DNA of 64,000 nt from an uncultured Brevibacillus sp. (GCF_947502445.1 NZ_CANMZW010000010.1:1-64000); one strand, 5' to 3'; positions 46,143 through 55,364 are shown, counted from the stretch's first letter. Numbers and translations are program-made. Notes: generated by a model not told the origin, from the sequence alone.

Positions 46143-46328
46143 TTTCTATTCAAGTAAAGAGCGCTCTTGAAAATGTATTATACCTACAGATTTCCAATAT
46201 TCATATCCAGTTCACTGATTCTCAATCCTCCCATAATATTCTGACTTTTAAGCTCAGCTGTACGTATTTGTCCTGGTTAATTGTTGAGCTGTTACTTCCA
46301 ATAATGAGGAGGAATGGGGAGATTACCC
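46143..46328. other. Intergenic region, no gene seen
   Basis: AT-rich upstream region of the GNAT gene. No clear promoter pair or coding potential. Confidence 0.5.
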
Positions 46329-46374
46329 AAAAAAGAGCCAGCCAAACACTCATATGCAAGTGTCAGACTGACTC
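46329..46374 (-). terminator. Terminator of the formate dehydrogenase operon
   Basis: GAGTCAG/CTGGCTC with an inner ACACT/AGTGT stem on the minus strand, followed by TTTTTTGGG. Confidence 0.75.
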
Positions 46375-46400
46375 TATTATTGGTTTAGGTGAAAGCGATT

Positions 46401-46757
46401 CTATTTGGAATCAAGTGGTCTATCGAATACAAATACGGTCATGGCGATATCCTCTTCGATATTTATATCGGAAAAAATGCGTACGATTTTTGCCTTCATC
46501 AAATCCTCGAGCTTTGTCACTACCTCTGGATTGGTATAGATTTTTTTCACCAATTTCGTACGTGCATCATGAACCATTCTTCTGCCTTCATTTGAGGTGA
46601 TCATAAATTTTTCTACGTTCGTCAGATTCCCCTTCATCTCACTAATCGCCCAGGTATCCACGAAACGCGTCAAAATTTCTTTGGGCCCGTTTCCCACATA
46701 TTCTTTGCGAATCTCACGAACGAGCATGCTGAATTGATGCTCCAACTGTTTTGACAT
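46401..46757 (-). CDS. DUF2294 protein
   Basis: 118 aa. LVREIRKEYVGNGPKEILTRFVD, MKGNLTNVEKFM and IFSDINIEEDIAMTVFVFDR fit DUF2294, a short cytosolic family often found with formate dehydrogenase or hydrogenase-linked genes. GGAAGGAGAT precedes the ATG. It is the last gene of the fdh operon, 40 nt after DUF1641. Confidence 0.85.
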   Translation of the reverse strand: MSKQLEHQFSMLVREIRKEYVGNGPKEILTRFVDTWAISEMKGNLTNVEKFMITSNEGRRMVHDARTKLVKKIYTNPEVVTKLEDLMKAKIVRIFSDINIEEDIAMTVFVFDRPLDSK

Positions 46758-46797
46758 GGCTTATCTCCTTCCTTCTTATAGAATTCGGAGAAAAGCA

Positions 46798-47280
46798 TCA
46801 GGATTCCTTTAAGCCCTCACCTACTCCTTTTAACAAGTTGATGCCAAAGCCGATCGCCCGATTTATGTCAGGGTCGGATAACGCCTTCATCAAATCCATG
46901 ATTCCAACCTTTTGACCAGAGCGAAGTCCCTCGTCCGCTTTTTGCAGCCCCTTGGAAACACCCTTCATCAGCTTTTGCGTCATTTCTGGCTCAAGCTCGG
47001 CAAGTCCGCCTGCTGCCGCCATTGCATTATTAATGATATTCGTAACTGGAGGACGCACCATCTGTCCTACCACGATTTTCGCAAGCTCTTCCTTTGCTTC
47101 GACTGCAGCAGTCAGTGCCCCCAAGATACCACTATCATGCAGCTCTTGGAGTAATTTGATCGTTTCCTGGATGCCTTCCGGATTTTTCGCAAGTAATTGG
47201 AGGATGGCTTCGACCGTTTGATTTTGCTTTTCACTCTCTGAGAGTGTTGGTTGGACAATTTTCGTAATAGGACTCGCCAT
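46798..47280 (-). CDS. DUF1641 protein (YrhD/YjgD-like)
   Basis: 160 aa, mostly helical. ILQLLAKNPEGIQETIKLLQELHDSGIL and the C-terminal DPDINRAIGFGINLLKGVGE are typical of DUF1641, the usual partner of Bacillales formate dehydrogenases (B. subtilis yjgC-yjgD). It is probably an accessory subunit. The ATG overlaps the fdh stop by one base (TAATG) and follows GAGGGGG, so translation is coupled. Confidence 0.88.
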   Translation of the reverse strand: MASPITKIVQPTLSESEKQNQTVEAILQLLAKNPEGIQETIKLLQELHDSGILGALTAAVEAKEELAKIVVGQMVRPPVTNIINNAMAAAGGLAELEPEMTQKLMKGVSKGLQKADEGLRSGQKVGIMDLMKALSDPDINRAIGFGINLLKGVGEGLKES

Positions 47281-50240
47281 TACTTTCTACCCCCTCTTAC
47301 ATCTACCGCAACATTCACATCTGCAATCGGCTTGTAATCTTCTCTTGCCCATTTGCGTTCGACTTGTACGCCGAGCTGTGGATTGCGCTTGGCATATCGA
47401 GGATTATACGCCGGAAGTGGCGATTTTCCTGTTTCCTCAAGAATCTCCATACGTACTTTAACCTGCTTGTAGGCAGGAGTATGCGTCTGCACATCAACTG
47501 CTCCACCCGTTAGCAGATTCACAGCACTTTCGTGACTCGCGGAGTGCATCGGGACATAAATATCTTTTCCACTCATCCGGCTCGTCACAAGCACACGGAG
47601 CTTGATTTTTCCATAAGGAGACAGGAGACGGACCAATGTTCCGTCGGAGAGTCCACGTTCTTTAGCCAGTTCTGGAGAAACTTCCACAAACACTTCTGGG
47701 AGTTTGTACTGGATACCTTTGGACTTGTTTGTGAGATTTCCTTCATGGAACTGTTCAAGCAAGCGTCCATTATCAAGCGTCAGATCATACTCCTCCGGGA
47801 ATTTGGCTGGCGGAATATAATCGAACAGCGCCAAACGTGCTTTTTTGTCAGGGAAGTTAAATCCCTTGGTATGCAGTAGCGGCGTGTTGCTTCCATCGGG
47901 AGATCCCCAGTTAAAGCTGTTCCAGCCTTCTAGCACTTCGTAATTACATTGCGAGAAGAACGGAGTCAGTGATGCCATTTCATCAAAAATTTCGCTTGGA
48001 TGGCTATAGTTCCAATCATAGCCCATCTTTTTCGCAAGCTGGCTGAAAATCCACCAGTCAGGCTTGCTATCGCCGACAGGCTCAAGCACTTGATAGAGGC
48101 GTTGTACACGACGTTCGGTATTGGTAAAGGTGCCATCTTTTTCAAGCGATGGAACTGCTGGCAAAACAACATCTGCAAACTGAGCCGTTTTGCTCAAGAA
48201 AACATCCTGTACCACGAGGAAATCGAGCTTGGCAAGCATATCTTGTGTATGGTTAGAATCTGCATCTACCCATGCCATGTCTTCACCTGCAACGTACATC
48301 GCACGAAGCTCGCCACGATCCACTTCCTCCAGCATTTGGATGTTGTTCAAACCTGGCTGTGCTTGAATTTTCACACCGTAAGCAGCTTCAAATTTAGCAC
48401 GAATCTCATCGTTCGTAACCGGTTGATAGCCAGGGAAAATGTTTGGCATTGTTCCCATATCAGCCGCACCTTGTACGTTGTTATGACCGCGCAGTGGGTA
48501 CGCCCCTGCACCTGGGCGCATGAAGTTTCCGGTGATCAGCAAAAGGTTTGCAATGGCCGTCGAGGTATAGGAGCCACCCGCATTTTGCGTGACACCCATT
48601 CCCCAGCAAATGGCTGTACCGTCTGCATCACGGATCATTTCCGCGATTTGGATCAACGTTTCTTTGGAAATCCCTGTTTCTTCTTCAGCAAATTCCAACG
48701 TATACTTTTGAATCAGTTCTACGAATTCCGGATAAAAGTTGACGTGCTCCTCGATGAACGCAGCATCATGCCAGCTTTGGTCGATCATATATTTAGACAC
48801 CGCTGCTAACCAAACATAGTCGGTCCCTTGTTTCGGACGGATAAACAAATCTGCCCGTTCAGCCATCTCGTGTTTGCGCAAATCAACAGTGATGAGTTTT
48901 TGACCATTCAATTTTTTCGCGCGCTTGATTCTGGTAGCGAGTACAGGATGTGCCTCAGCTGGCGCACAGCCCATCAAGATGACCAAACCAGCTTTTGCGA
49001 TATCCTGAATGGTTCCCGAGTCACCGCCAATTCCACCAGTATACTGGAGCCCCCAAGAGGCAGGTGACTGACAATATCTTGAGCAGTTGTCTACATTGTT
49101 CGTTCCAAACAATTGGCGTGCTGTTTTTTGCATCAGGTAGTTTTCCTCATTCGTGAACTTGGAGGAAGAAATAAACCCAAGGGAATTAGGGCCATAAGTA
49201 TCTTTAACGGCACCGAGTCTGCTGACAACGACATCCAGTGCCTCATCCCACGTAGCTTCAACAAACGCATCCCCGCGTCGAATAAGTGGCTTGGTTAAGC
49301 GCTGATCGCTATTGACGAAATCCCAACCGAATTTCCCTTTCACACAAGTGGAAATTCCGTTCACTGGTGCTTCAGGACTTGGTTCCACTTTTAAAATTTT
49401 TCGGTCTTTGGTCCACACTTCAAACGAACAGCCTACACCGCAGAACGTACATACGGTTTTCGTTTTCTTGATTTTCGTCTCGCGCATGGCCGCTTCCATT
49501 TCCGAGATAGCAAAAATGCTGCTATAGCCTGGCTCCACTTTTTTGATCAGGTCAATCATCGGATTCAACAAGTCGCTTTCCATGCCGCTCATGAAGCCTG
49601 CTTCGCCGAGCATGGATTTTTCCATCAACGCGTTACATGGACATACAGATACACATTGACCGCAGGATACACAGGATGATTCGTTGATCGATTTGTTGTC
49701 ATCCCAAATCACGCGCGGCATTTCTCGTTCCCAGTCAATGGTCAGCGTTTCATTCACTTGCCAATCTTGGCAAACTTCTGTACAGCGCCCACACAAGATG
49801 CATTGGTTTGGATCATATCGATAGAAGGGATGTGACGTGTCTACTTCATAACCTTTTTCACGGAAAGGACGTGTCTGGTGTTCAATTTCCAGCAATTCTA
49901 CCGTGTTGTGAACACGACAATTTCCATTGTTGTTGTCGCAAACTGTACAGTAGAGCATGTGGTTTTCAAGAATCCGATCCATCGCTTCCCGCTGCGCATT
50001 TTTTGCCAGCTCAGAAGAAGTAAGAATCTTCATGCCCTCCTGAATTTGGGTGGAACAGGCGCGCATAATTTTACCATCTATTTCACACATACATGTATCA
50101 CAAGTCTGGATCGGACCTAATTCAGAAGAGTAACAGACGTGTGGATGTTCGATATCCTGCTGAAGCAGATAATCCAGAATTCGGGTGCCCTCTTCTGCTT
50201 GGCGTTTCGTACCATTTAAATCAAAGCTCACTTGTTTCAT
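47280..50240 (-). CDS. Formate dehydrogenase alpha subunit (Mo/W-bisMGD), YrhE/YjgC type
   Basis: 986 aa, cytosolic. In order: a 2Fe-2S ferredoxin domain (Cys36, 47, 50, 62), a His-Cys cluster (CTVCDNNNGNC, 98-108), two 4Fe-4S sites (Cys147-157 and 190-200), the FdhF 4Fe-4S (Cys264, 267, 271, 299) and the molybdopterin domains. The residue that is Sec in E. coli FdhF is Cys390 here, and the following catalytic His is Gln391 (SRYCQSPA). From memory this is shared with B. subtilis homologues. It probably oxidises formate to CO2, but the His-to-Gln change leaves activity uncertain. DUF1641 and DUF2294 follow in one operon. Confidence 0.88.
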   Translation of the reverse strand: MKQVSFDLNGTKRQAEEGTRILDYLLQQDIEHPHVCYSSELGPIQTCDTCMCEIDGKIMRACSTQIQEGMKILTSSELAKNAQREAMDRILENHMLYCTVCDNNNGNCRVHNTVELLEIEHQTRPFREKGYEVDTSHPFYRYDPNQCILCGRCTEVCQDWQVNETLTIDWEREMPRVIWDDNKSINESSCVSCGQCVSVCPCNALMEKSMLGEAGFMSGMESDLLNPMIDLIKKVEPGYSSIFAISEMEAAMRETKIKKTKTVCTFCGVGCSFEVWTKDRKILKVEPSPEAPVNGISTCVKGKFGWDFVNSDQRLTKPLIRRGDAFVEATWDEALDVVVSRLGAVKDTYGPNSLGFISSSKFTNEENYLMQKTARQLFGTNNVDNCSRYCQSPASWGLQYTGGIGGDSGTIQDIAKAGLVILMGCAPAEAHPVLATRIKRAKKLNGQKLITVDLRKHEMAERADLFIRPKQGTDYVWLAAVSKYMIDQSWHDAAFIEEHVNFYPEFVELIQKYTLEFAEEETGISKETLIQIAEMIRDADGTAICWGMGVTQNAGGSYTSTAIANLLLITGNFMRPGAGAYPLRGHNNVQGAADMGTMPNIFPGYQPVTNDEIRAKFEAAYGVKIQAQPGLNNIQMLEEVDRGELRAMYVAGEDMAWVDADSNHTQDMLAKLDFLVVQDVFLSKTAQFADVVLPAVPSLEKDGTFTNTERRVQRLYQVLEPVGDSKPDWWIFSQLAKKMGYDWNYSHPSEIFDEMASLTPFFSQCNYEVLEGWNSFNWGSPDGSNTPLLHTKGFNFPDKKARLALFDYIPPAKFPEEYDLTLDNGRLLEQFHEGNLTNKSKGIQYKLPEVFVEVSPELAKERGLSDGTLVRLLSPYGKIKLRVLVTSRMSGKDIYVPMHSASHESAVNLLTGGAVDVQTHTPAYKQVKVRMEILEETGKSPLPAYNPRYAKRNPQLGVQVERKWAREDYKPIADVNVAVDVRGGRK

Positions 50241-50260
50241 CTAGACGTAACCTCCAATAG

Positions 50261-50326
50261 ATAAATAAAAACCCACCACAAAACAATCTGTGCATGATTT
50301 TTGCACAAACCGTTTTATGGTGGGTT
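50261..50326 (-). terminator. Intrinsic terminator in the fdh leader
   Basis: On the minus strand AACCCACCA pairs with TGGTGGGTT around a long loop with an inner GTGCA/TGCAC stem, followed by TTTTATTTAT. It lies just before the fdh ribosome binding site (TTGGAGG), so it can abort transcription of fdh. Confidence 0.75.
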
Positions 50327-50432
50327 AATGACTAAGCATCTACGATACCAGTTATCCATCCCGCCATGCCAAATGGAGGAGATCAGGATGTAAGCGGCAA
50401 TGCACATTACCCTGACATCAATAATCTTCTCT
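50327..50432 (-). ncRNA. Structured fdh leader RNA, candidate riboswitch or attenuator
   Basis: The predicted transcript from about 50432 is roughly 190 nt long before the fdh ATG. Upstream of the terminator it can fold CAGGGTAA with TTACATCCTG (13-nt loop) and CCAT with ATGG. Placement before a conditional terminator and a molybdenum enzyme suggests a cofactor-sensing element such as a Moco-type RNA. I cannot match the consensus by eye. Confidence 0.4.
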
Positions 50433-50438
50433 GCCCCC

Positions 50439-50468
50439 ATTATAGCATTGAAACCGTTTTAAAACCAA
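50439..50468 (-). promoter_or_regulatory. Promoter of the fdh operon
   Basis: TATAAT (50439-50444) with TTGGTT 18 bp upstream on the minus strand. The -35 is weak. Confidence 0.5.
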
Positions 50469-50643
50469 CTATATACATGAAATATCGTTACATTTTTACA
50501 GGTAGTCATTCGTTACCGTAAAGTATCCGTCAAAATCATGTTGATCCAACAGAGAACATAAACAACATTTTCCTGATACGGTAATCCAAGTATAATCCAT
50601 TTATAAGAATTTGTTGAATGCTACGATCACGAGGAGGAATACA

Positions 50644-51342
50644 ATGCTGCTGAAAGATACAGATCAACTGGACGATCTAAAGGATTTTCTAATCAATTGG
50701 TATGGAGGGTACGATAGCTCCTACGGTGTGCCAGTGGACGAGATTCCACCCTATCTTCCAAAGGCGTTGCAAGAATTATATGCGTTTGCAGGACGCTGGA
50801 AAGTTGGGTCGGACAATCACCTCGAGCACTCTCCCGAGATATTTCAACAGCAGGATTGTCTTTATTCGGTGGATCGACTGAAGCAAAAACAGGATAAGGT
50901 TACGTTTCTTGAGGAAAATCAAGCAAACTGGAATTGCCAAGTTGAGATGGGGAACAACGACTCTCCTGTCTACTGCAATGAGCACTTGCTTTGGGATGAC
51001 AGTGATGAAGAATATATCATTGTCAATGACTCTTTCTATCATTTTCTGAAAACCTTTTGTTTACAGGAGGTCGTTTTTGGCTGCAAACAGCTTTATACAA
51101 TAGAAGGAAAATTAGCCCATGTACAGATGTTGTTCGATGAGCCGATTGAAGAGTTGTGGATAAATGGGTACTATACGAGCCCCAAGGAAGAAGGGCCTAC
51201 TCATACTTTTTACCTGTGTGGGAATGTACTGGTCATGGAGCGCTATGGCGACTTTTGGTTAGGTTCTAACTGTGAATTGCCTGCAGCATTGAATGAGGCT
51301 GTTCTGCCTTCCATCAAACTGAGAAGAATGAACCCGGATTGA
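50644..51342 (+). CDS. SMI1/KNR4 (SUKH)-like protein
   Basis: 232 aa. IPPYLPKALQELYAFAGRW near residue 35, followed by HLLWDDSDEEYIIVNDSFYHFL and a C-terminal WLGSN segment, resembles the SUKH superfamily of cytosolic proteins, many of which are immunity proteins to contact-dependent or polymorphic toxins. GAGGAGG precedes the ATG at 50644. It is convergent with DUF4304. No cognate toxin is in the window. The family call is moderate. Confidence 0.6.
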   Translation: MLLKDTDQLDDLKDFLINWYGGYDSSYGVPVDEIPPYLPKALQELYAFAGRWKVGSDNHLEHSPEIFQQQDCLYSVDRLKQKQDKVTFLEENQANWNCQVEMGNNDSPVYCNEHLLWDDSDEEYIIVNDSFYHFLKTFCLQEVVFGCKQLYTIEGKLAHVQMLFDEPIEELWINGYYTSPKEEGPTHTFYLCGNVLVMERYGDFWLGSNCELPAALNEAVLPSIKLRRMNPD

Positions 51343-51370
51343 GTGGTCACGAAGCATCCCTCTATTTGAA

Positions 51371-51406
51371 CGGGAAAGACTGCCGATTGTGCCGGCAGCC
51401 TTCCCG
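51371..51406. terminator. Hairpin between convergent genes
   Basis: CGGGAA...CTGCCG pairs with CGGCAG...TTCCCG (one interior loop). No T-run on either side, so termination strength is doubtful. Confidence 0.4.
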
Positions 51407-51414
51407 ATGCTAAC

Positions 51415-52023
51415 TCATAACGGATCAAATTCTACACCGTATTTATTGAAGATAGTTTTGTATTTATTTTCAAATATGGTCCATCGATTTTCTGATCCGT
51501 GCTTTTTATGTAAAGCCTTCAAATAATGATTAGCCGCTGCTACATCATTGGATTGCAACAGCAAATGAAAGCTCTCTTCGCCTAGATGTAAAAATGGGCC
51601 TGACGTGTAATAATCAACGATGGATCTGGCACTGGTCATCGTTTCATAGAAATGAATCACCTCTCTTAATCCACCAAGCAGTATTCTTCTCAATTCTTCC
51701 CTATTCGTATCAGGACTGATTGAAAAGCGATCTGGAGCAGTCTCAGTAATTTCCCCTATTCTTGCCCTGAAGTGACACTCTGACTCTTTTGGGGCAGTCA
51801 GTATCTCTCTCGATTGGATCTGAGCCAACTCGGCTGCATAAATCCCACAGTTTACATAAAACATTACATTGTCCGCTGTATTACCAGACGATTTTTGAAA
51901 ATGAATCATGTAGATGAGACTATCTGACATCTTATAAAAATTCAAACTCTTCTTTGTGAAGCCTTGATTGGATAGGAACGGCTTTACGTCCTGCTTTATC
52001 ATATCGTTAAAGAGCTCCTGCAA
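51415..52023 (-). CDS. DUF4304 protein
   Basis: 202 aa. MIKQDVKPFLSNQGFTKKSLNFYK, FYVNCGIYA and CHFRARIGEI are typical of DUF4304, which often occurs in polymorphic-toxin immunity arrays. The start is a TTG at 52023 with AGGAGG 7 nt upstream. It follows the SUKH gene by 11 nt, so the two are probably co-transcribed. Confidence 0.75.
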   Translation of the reverse strand: MQELFNDMIKQDVKPFLSNQGFTKKSLNFYKMSDSLIYMIHFQKSSGNTADNVMFYVNCGIYAAELAQIQSREILTAPKESECHFRARIGEITETAPDRFSISPDTNREELRRILLGGLREVIHFYETMTSARSIVDYYTSGPFLHLGEESFHLLLQSNDVAAANHYLKALHKKHGSENRWTIFENKYKTIFNKYGVEFDPL

Positions 52024-52034
52024 TATGATCCCTC

Positions 52035-53360
52035 CTATTCTTTGTCAAAATAATCAGCTGGCAAATGTAATTCTTTCAAACAACCTATAAATTTTTCCTT
52101 GAAATTTATATTGCCTTTATATTCTGGCCATGCAGCCTTATAATACGGCAATAACTCCTGATGAGGGACAACGCCCCAAAATAAGATGGTGTTTTTCATA
52201 ACCTCCTTGTCGCTATTCATTAACATCTGCTCAATGGTTTCCCAGTTTTCCGTTTTGTTATTGCATTTGCGTGTGGCATAGATTGCAGCAATTTGTATAT
52301 CCGAATCGGTGTGACACAAAAATGGCGCAAAGTTTTTAAGGGTAATCATACCGGAGGATTCTAAAACATACCCCACATGCCGTAACGTTTCCACGTCATG
52401 AACCCTGTCAAGACTCTGCACTATCACTTTTGTAAATTCTGTTAAATCAAATGGTTTGCCATACCAGTTCATCACTTGTAAAGCATTTAATAAATCCTCT
52501 TTTCTTTCAGAGTGCAACAGCTCGCGAATAAAGCCTCTTCCTTCGTCAAAAGAGTTTTTGCAAATTAGCTGAATGGCTGTGGTCCGATCATTTTTACTTT
52601 GCTCCGCAACGCTTTTAAAAAAATCAATCGTTCGTTGCGAAATGTTCTTAAACTTGAACATTCCCTCAAGCGCTTTTGATTTTATTTCTTCGTCTGGAGC
52701 GTTTTGATAAACCTGTATCAACGCATTTTCATCGCCCGGCATTCTGCTTCCAAACCACCCGATATCATAATCCAAAATAATTTCGTCCAGCCAGCGCTCA
52801 TACCAGTCCAGAAAGTTGTCTTCATAGACAAAGAAAAAGGGACGATCAGGATAGAAATCTGAAGTATAAACGATTTTTCCCCTATGCTTCCCTTCAACGA
52901 CGAGATACATATCGTATTCACAGCCTTGAGTACCAATACACAGCATGCCCCCCATCACGATATCACGGGCGGCGTCGTATTCCAGGTCAGAGATGTCTTC
53001 ATCACTGATCAGGGGCTCTGCCAGATGATTCCATTTCTCTTTTGCCATTCTTGGGTGCAAAACGCACTTTGAAGTGAGTGCATTGGTATCAGTATAGGAA
53101 GTTGCTTGTTCAAGTGAATACATCCCGTAATACGGACCGGCTCCACCATTTCCGACCATCGTTAAAAATTGTGCATATGACTCCGGAAGTGTGATGTTAT
53201 GCTTTTCTTGCCAGTCTGCAAGTACTTTTGCTGTAAGCTTTTCATTCATCTTGTACTTGTGTGAAGATGCTCCAAACACCAATAAAGCTGCATCTTTGCT
53301 CAGTGCACCTTCGAGCTTGTTTTTTATTCGATCAAGCTGCGTTTCTTTCTTCCAAAGCAC
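52035..53360 (-). CDS. SMI1/KNR4 (SUKH) domain protein with HEAT-like C-terminus
   Basis: About 441 aa. The SUKH domain covers roughly residues 50-190 (LADWQEKHNITLPESYAQFLTMVGNGGAGPYYGMYSL, then MLCIGTQGCEYDMYLVV). The C-terminal 220 residues look like helical repeats (LICKNSFDEGRGFIRELLHSE). The GTG at 53360 follows AAGGGGG with 9-nt spacing; an ATG at 53390 lacks a good site. It is a probable immunity-type protein, but the toxin is not present here. Confidence 0.8.
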   Translation of the reverse strand: MLWKKETQLDRIKNKLEGALSKDAALLVFGASSHKYKMNEKLTAKVLADWQEKHNITLPESYAQFLTMVGNGGAGPYYGMYSLEQATSYTDTNALTSKCVLHPRMAKEKWNHLAEPLISDEDISDLEYDAARDIVMGGMLCIGTQGCEYDMYLVVEGKHRGKIVYTSDFYPDRPFFFVYEDNFLDWYERWLDEIILDYDIGWFGSRMPGDENALIQVYQNAPDEEIKSKALEGMFKFKNISQRTIDFFKSVAEQSKNDRTTAIQLICKNSFDEGRGFIRELLHSERKEDLLNALQVMNWYGKPFDLTEFTKVIVQSLDRVHDVETLRHVGYVLESSGMITLKNFAPFLCHTDSDIQIAAIYATRKCNNKTENWETIEQMLMNSDKEVMKNTILFWGVVPHQELLPYYKAAWPEYKGNINFKEKFIGCLKELHLPADYFDKE

Positions 53361-53444
53361 CTTTTGAATCCCCCTTGTTGGAAAAGTCATGGACTGAAAG
53401 CTCGCTGAAACTCAATATACACGATTGATTTTCTTTTTGTACAA

Positions 53445-53472
53445 TAAAAAAAGGATGAAGTTAAATTCATCC
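53445..53472 (-). terminator. Terminator of the hydrolase at 53520
   Basis: GGATGAA/TTCATCC hairpin with a 6-nt loop and TTTTTTTT on the minus strand. Confidence 0.8.
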
Positions 53473-53519
53473 ATCAAATGCTCAGCTTCAGAATATTATA
53501 TCATCTCCATTTTGTATGC

Positions 53520-54374
53520 TTATAGATGATTAAGTCCTAACTGCTTGATGATCCACTGCGTACGGTCTTGATAGGCAGCATCGCAATTCGTAAAAAGATG
53601 GTCCGTTTCATACCAAGAAATATTCTTTGGTGAGCTTGCAACTGAATAGTATCTATCCGCTTGACTGCTCGATACAAATTCATCATTATGAACAAATTGA
53701 AATAGCAGTGATGCTGGAGTAGCTTTATCTATGTAATGGACCGCGTCCAATGGTTCCAATTCAGAAATAAATTCATTAAATTGCTCAGTTGTTACCTTTG
53801 TACGAATCAGGACCGCAAACGGATGTTCACTCGTTTTATGCCACTCAGACACACTGGAAAATCCAGCCATCAAAACGTATGATTTAATTCGTTCCTCCAT
53901 TCCAGCAAGAACCCCACCCCAAGTAGCACCAAAACTATGGCCAATATAGGCAAGACGATTTACATCAATATTTTCAAAACGATAAAGAAGGTCAATCCCC
54001 CTCTGAATATCAACGACTGTCTGCGTATATTGTTGAATGCTCGTTACTGTCTCTATAAGGAGATTTAATATCTGTTCTTCGGTTAAATCTTTTGCTGGAT
54101 GATTTCGCGTGGCGGGGGCAGCGATCAATAGAGAAACTACACCTTTTAAAGCTAAAGCCTCAGCTTCAGCCAGAAACGATGTTCGATTGCCTTGCCCTGG
54201 ATGCATAAAAACAACTGCCGGGAAAGGTCCGTCGGAAGTGGGAACGACCAAATAAGCAGGTACTTTTCCACCGTACGGACTTAAATATGACACATCCCTA
54301 ATCGTATAACCTTCTTTTTCAATACATGAAGATTCTTCAAAATCTAAAGGCAAAGAACGATCATACGCAAACAT
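53520..54374 (-). CDS. Alpha/beta hydrolase (dienelactone hydrolase/acetyl-xylan-esterase-like)
   Basis: 284 aa. VVFMHPGQGNRTSFLAEAEALALKGV, the elbow IGHSFGATWGG (Ser near 147), Asp in FVHNDEFV and His in ETDHLF make a complete triad. There is no signal peptide. AAGGAGAG precedes the ATG. It stands alone; the substrate is unknown. Confidence 0.82.
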   Translation of the reverse strand: MFAYDRSLPLDFEESSCIEKEGYTIRDVSYLSPYGGKVPAYLVVPTSDGPFPAVVFMHPGQGNRTSFLAEAEALALKGVVSLLIAAPATRNHPAKDLTEEQILNLLIETVTSIQQYTQTVVDIQRGIDLLYRFENIDVNRLAYIGHSFGATWGGVLAGMEERIKSYVLMAGFSSVSEWHKTSEHPFAVLIRTKVTTEQFNEFISELEPLDAVHYIDKATPASLLFQFVHNDEFVSSSQADRYYSVASSPKNISWYETDHLFTNCDAAYQDRTQWIIKQLGLNHL

Positions 54375-54553
54375 CTGGTTCCACTCTCCTTGGACGATTC
54401 ATTAAATTGTGTGTTTTTTACTGAATTACCACAATCATCCTTTTGGTTCTGTAAAAAATATACCATACTTATTACGTTCATGCACTTTATGCCAATAATC
54501 TGAATGCTTTTTCCACTCTCTGATTAACCTGATCGCCAAGATTAAGACAACAA

Positions 54554-54608
54554 AACCTTCCATTTGAGCACGAATTCTCGTTTAACATCAAATGGAAGGT
54601 TCTCTTTT
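54554..54608. terminator. Strong bidirectional terminator
   Basis: AACCTTCCATTTGA/TCAAATGGAAGGTT, a perfect 14-bp stem. CTCTTTTT follows on the plus strand and TTGTTGTC on the minus strand. It ends the AHSA1 gene. Confidence 0.7.
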
Positions 54609-54615
54609 TATGCGG

Positions 54616-55038
54616 TTATTGTTCCAACATTTTTTCAAGCTCGCCGCACCATTTACTCCAGCCATACTTAGCTCCGCCAAGTGCTTGGGCATTTGAGATT
54701 CCGGTTTGTTCGAGATGTAGGTTAACCTTTCCGTCCCCTAAATCCTGCAGTGTCCACGTGACCGTGTGCTTTTCTCCTCCACTGGCCCACGTATAGGACA
54801 ACCTGTTCGGTTCGTCTACGATAAGCACTTCACCCTCAACAATTCCATCCCAGTATTCGGATGGCTGAGTCCGAAATTGAAAATGGTGTCCTACGACAGG
54901 CTTAAAATCATTTTCCATCGGCTGACCGGTGTGGTTATTGACAACCCACTTGGCAAGCTTACTTGAATCGGTTAAAGCGGACCAAAGCTTCTCAATCGAT
55001 GTCTTGTACTGAAAATCCAAGGTTAATGTTAAACTCAT
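54616..55038 (-). CDS. AHSA1/SRPBCC domain protein
   Basis: 140 aa. FQYKTSIEKLWSALTDSSKLAKWV, NRLSYTWASGGEKHTVTWTLQDLGDGKVNLHLEQTG and GAKYGWSKWCGELEKML are typical of activator-of-Hsp90-like START-fold proteins that pair with ArsR regulators. The ATG at 55038 has AGAGGAGGAAG upstream and overlaps the ArsR stop (ATGA). Confidence 0.88.
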   Translation of the reverse strand: MSLTLTLDFQYKTSIEKLWSALTDSSKLAKWVVNNHTGQPMENDFKPVVGHHFQFRTQPSEYWDGIVEGEVLIVDEPNRLSYTWASGGEKHTVTWTLQDLGDGKVNLHLEQTGISNAQALGGAKYGWSKWCGELEKMLEQ

Positions 55039-55364
55039 TCTTCTTCCTCCTCTAATAGTTGGTTCAAGCGCAACATATTCGTACTCCAAAACTGACTGTA
55101 GAAAGCTACCCAATCCTGAATTTCTCTGAGTGGCGTGGCGTTTAGCCTAAAACGCGTTTCTCTGCCGACTTTTCGGTCCAGTACCAGTCCAGCTTCTTTA
55201 AGGATGGTCAAATGCTTGGATACCGCTGTTCGCCCCATTTGAAACTGTGCTGTTAATTCATGAAGTGGCATCTCCTCTGCCCCTGCCAACAGCCGAATCA
55301 GGCGGCGCCTCGTTGGATCTGCAATCGCGTCAAACACATCCCGTAACTGGTTGTTCTCGCTCAC
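55035..55364 (-). CDS. ArsR-family transcriptional regulator
   Basis: 109 aa winged-helix protein: DAIADPTRRRLIRLLAGAEEMPLHELTAQFQMGRTAVSKHLTILKEAGLV. It has no metal-binding Cys pattern, like the SdpR/AHSA1-linked subgroup. It lies second in the DoxX-ArsR-AHSA1 row and probably represses the operon through the two 16-bp repeats upstream of the DoxX gene. Confidence 0.9.
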   Translation of the reverse strand: MSENNQLRDVFDAIADPTRRRLIRLLAGAEEMPLHELTAQFQMGRTAVSKHLTILKEAGLVLDRKVGRETRFRLNATPLREIQDWVAFYSQFWSTNMLRLNQLLEEEEE

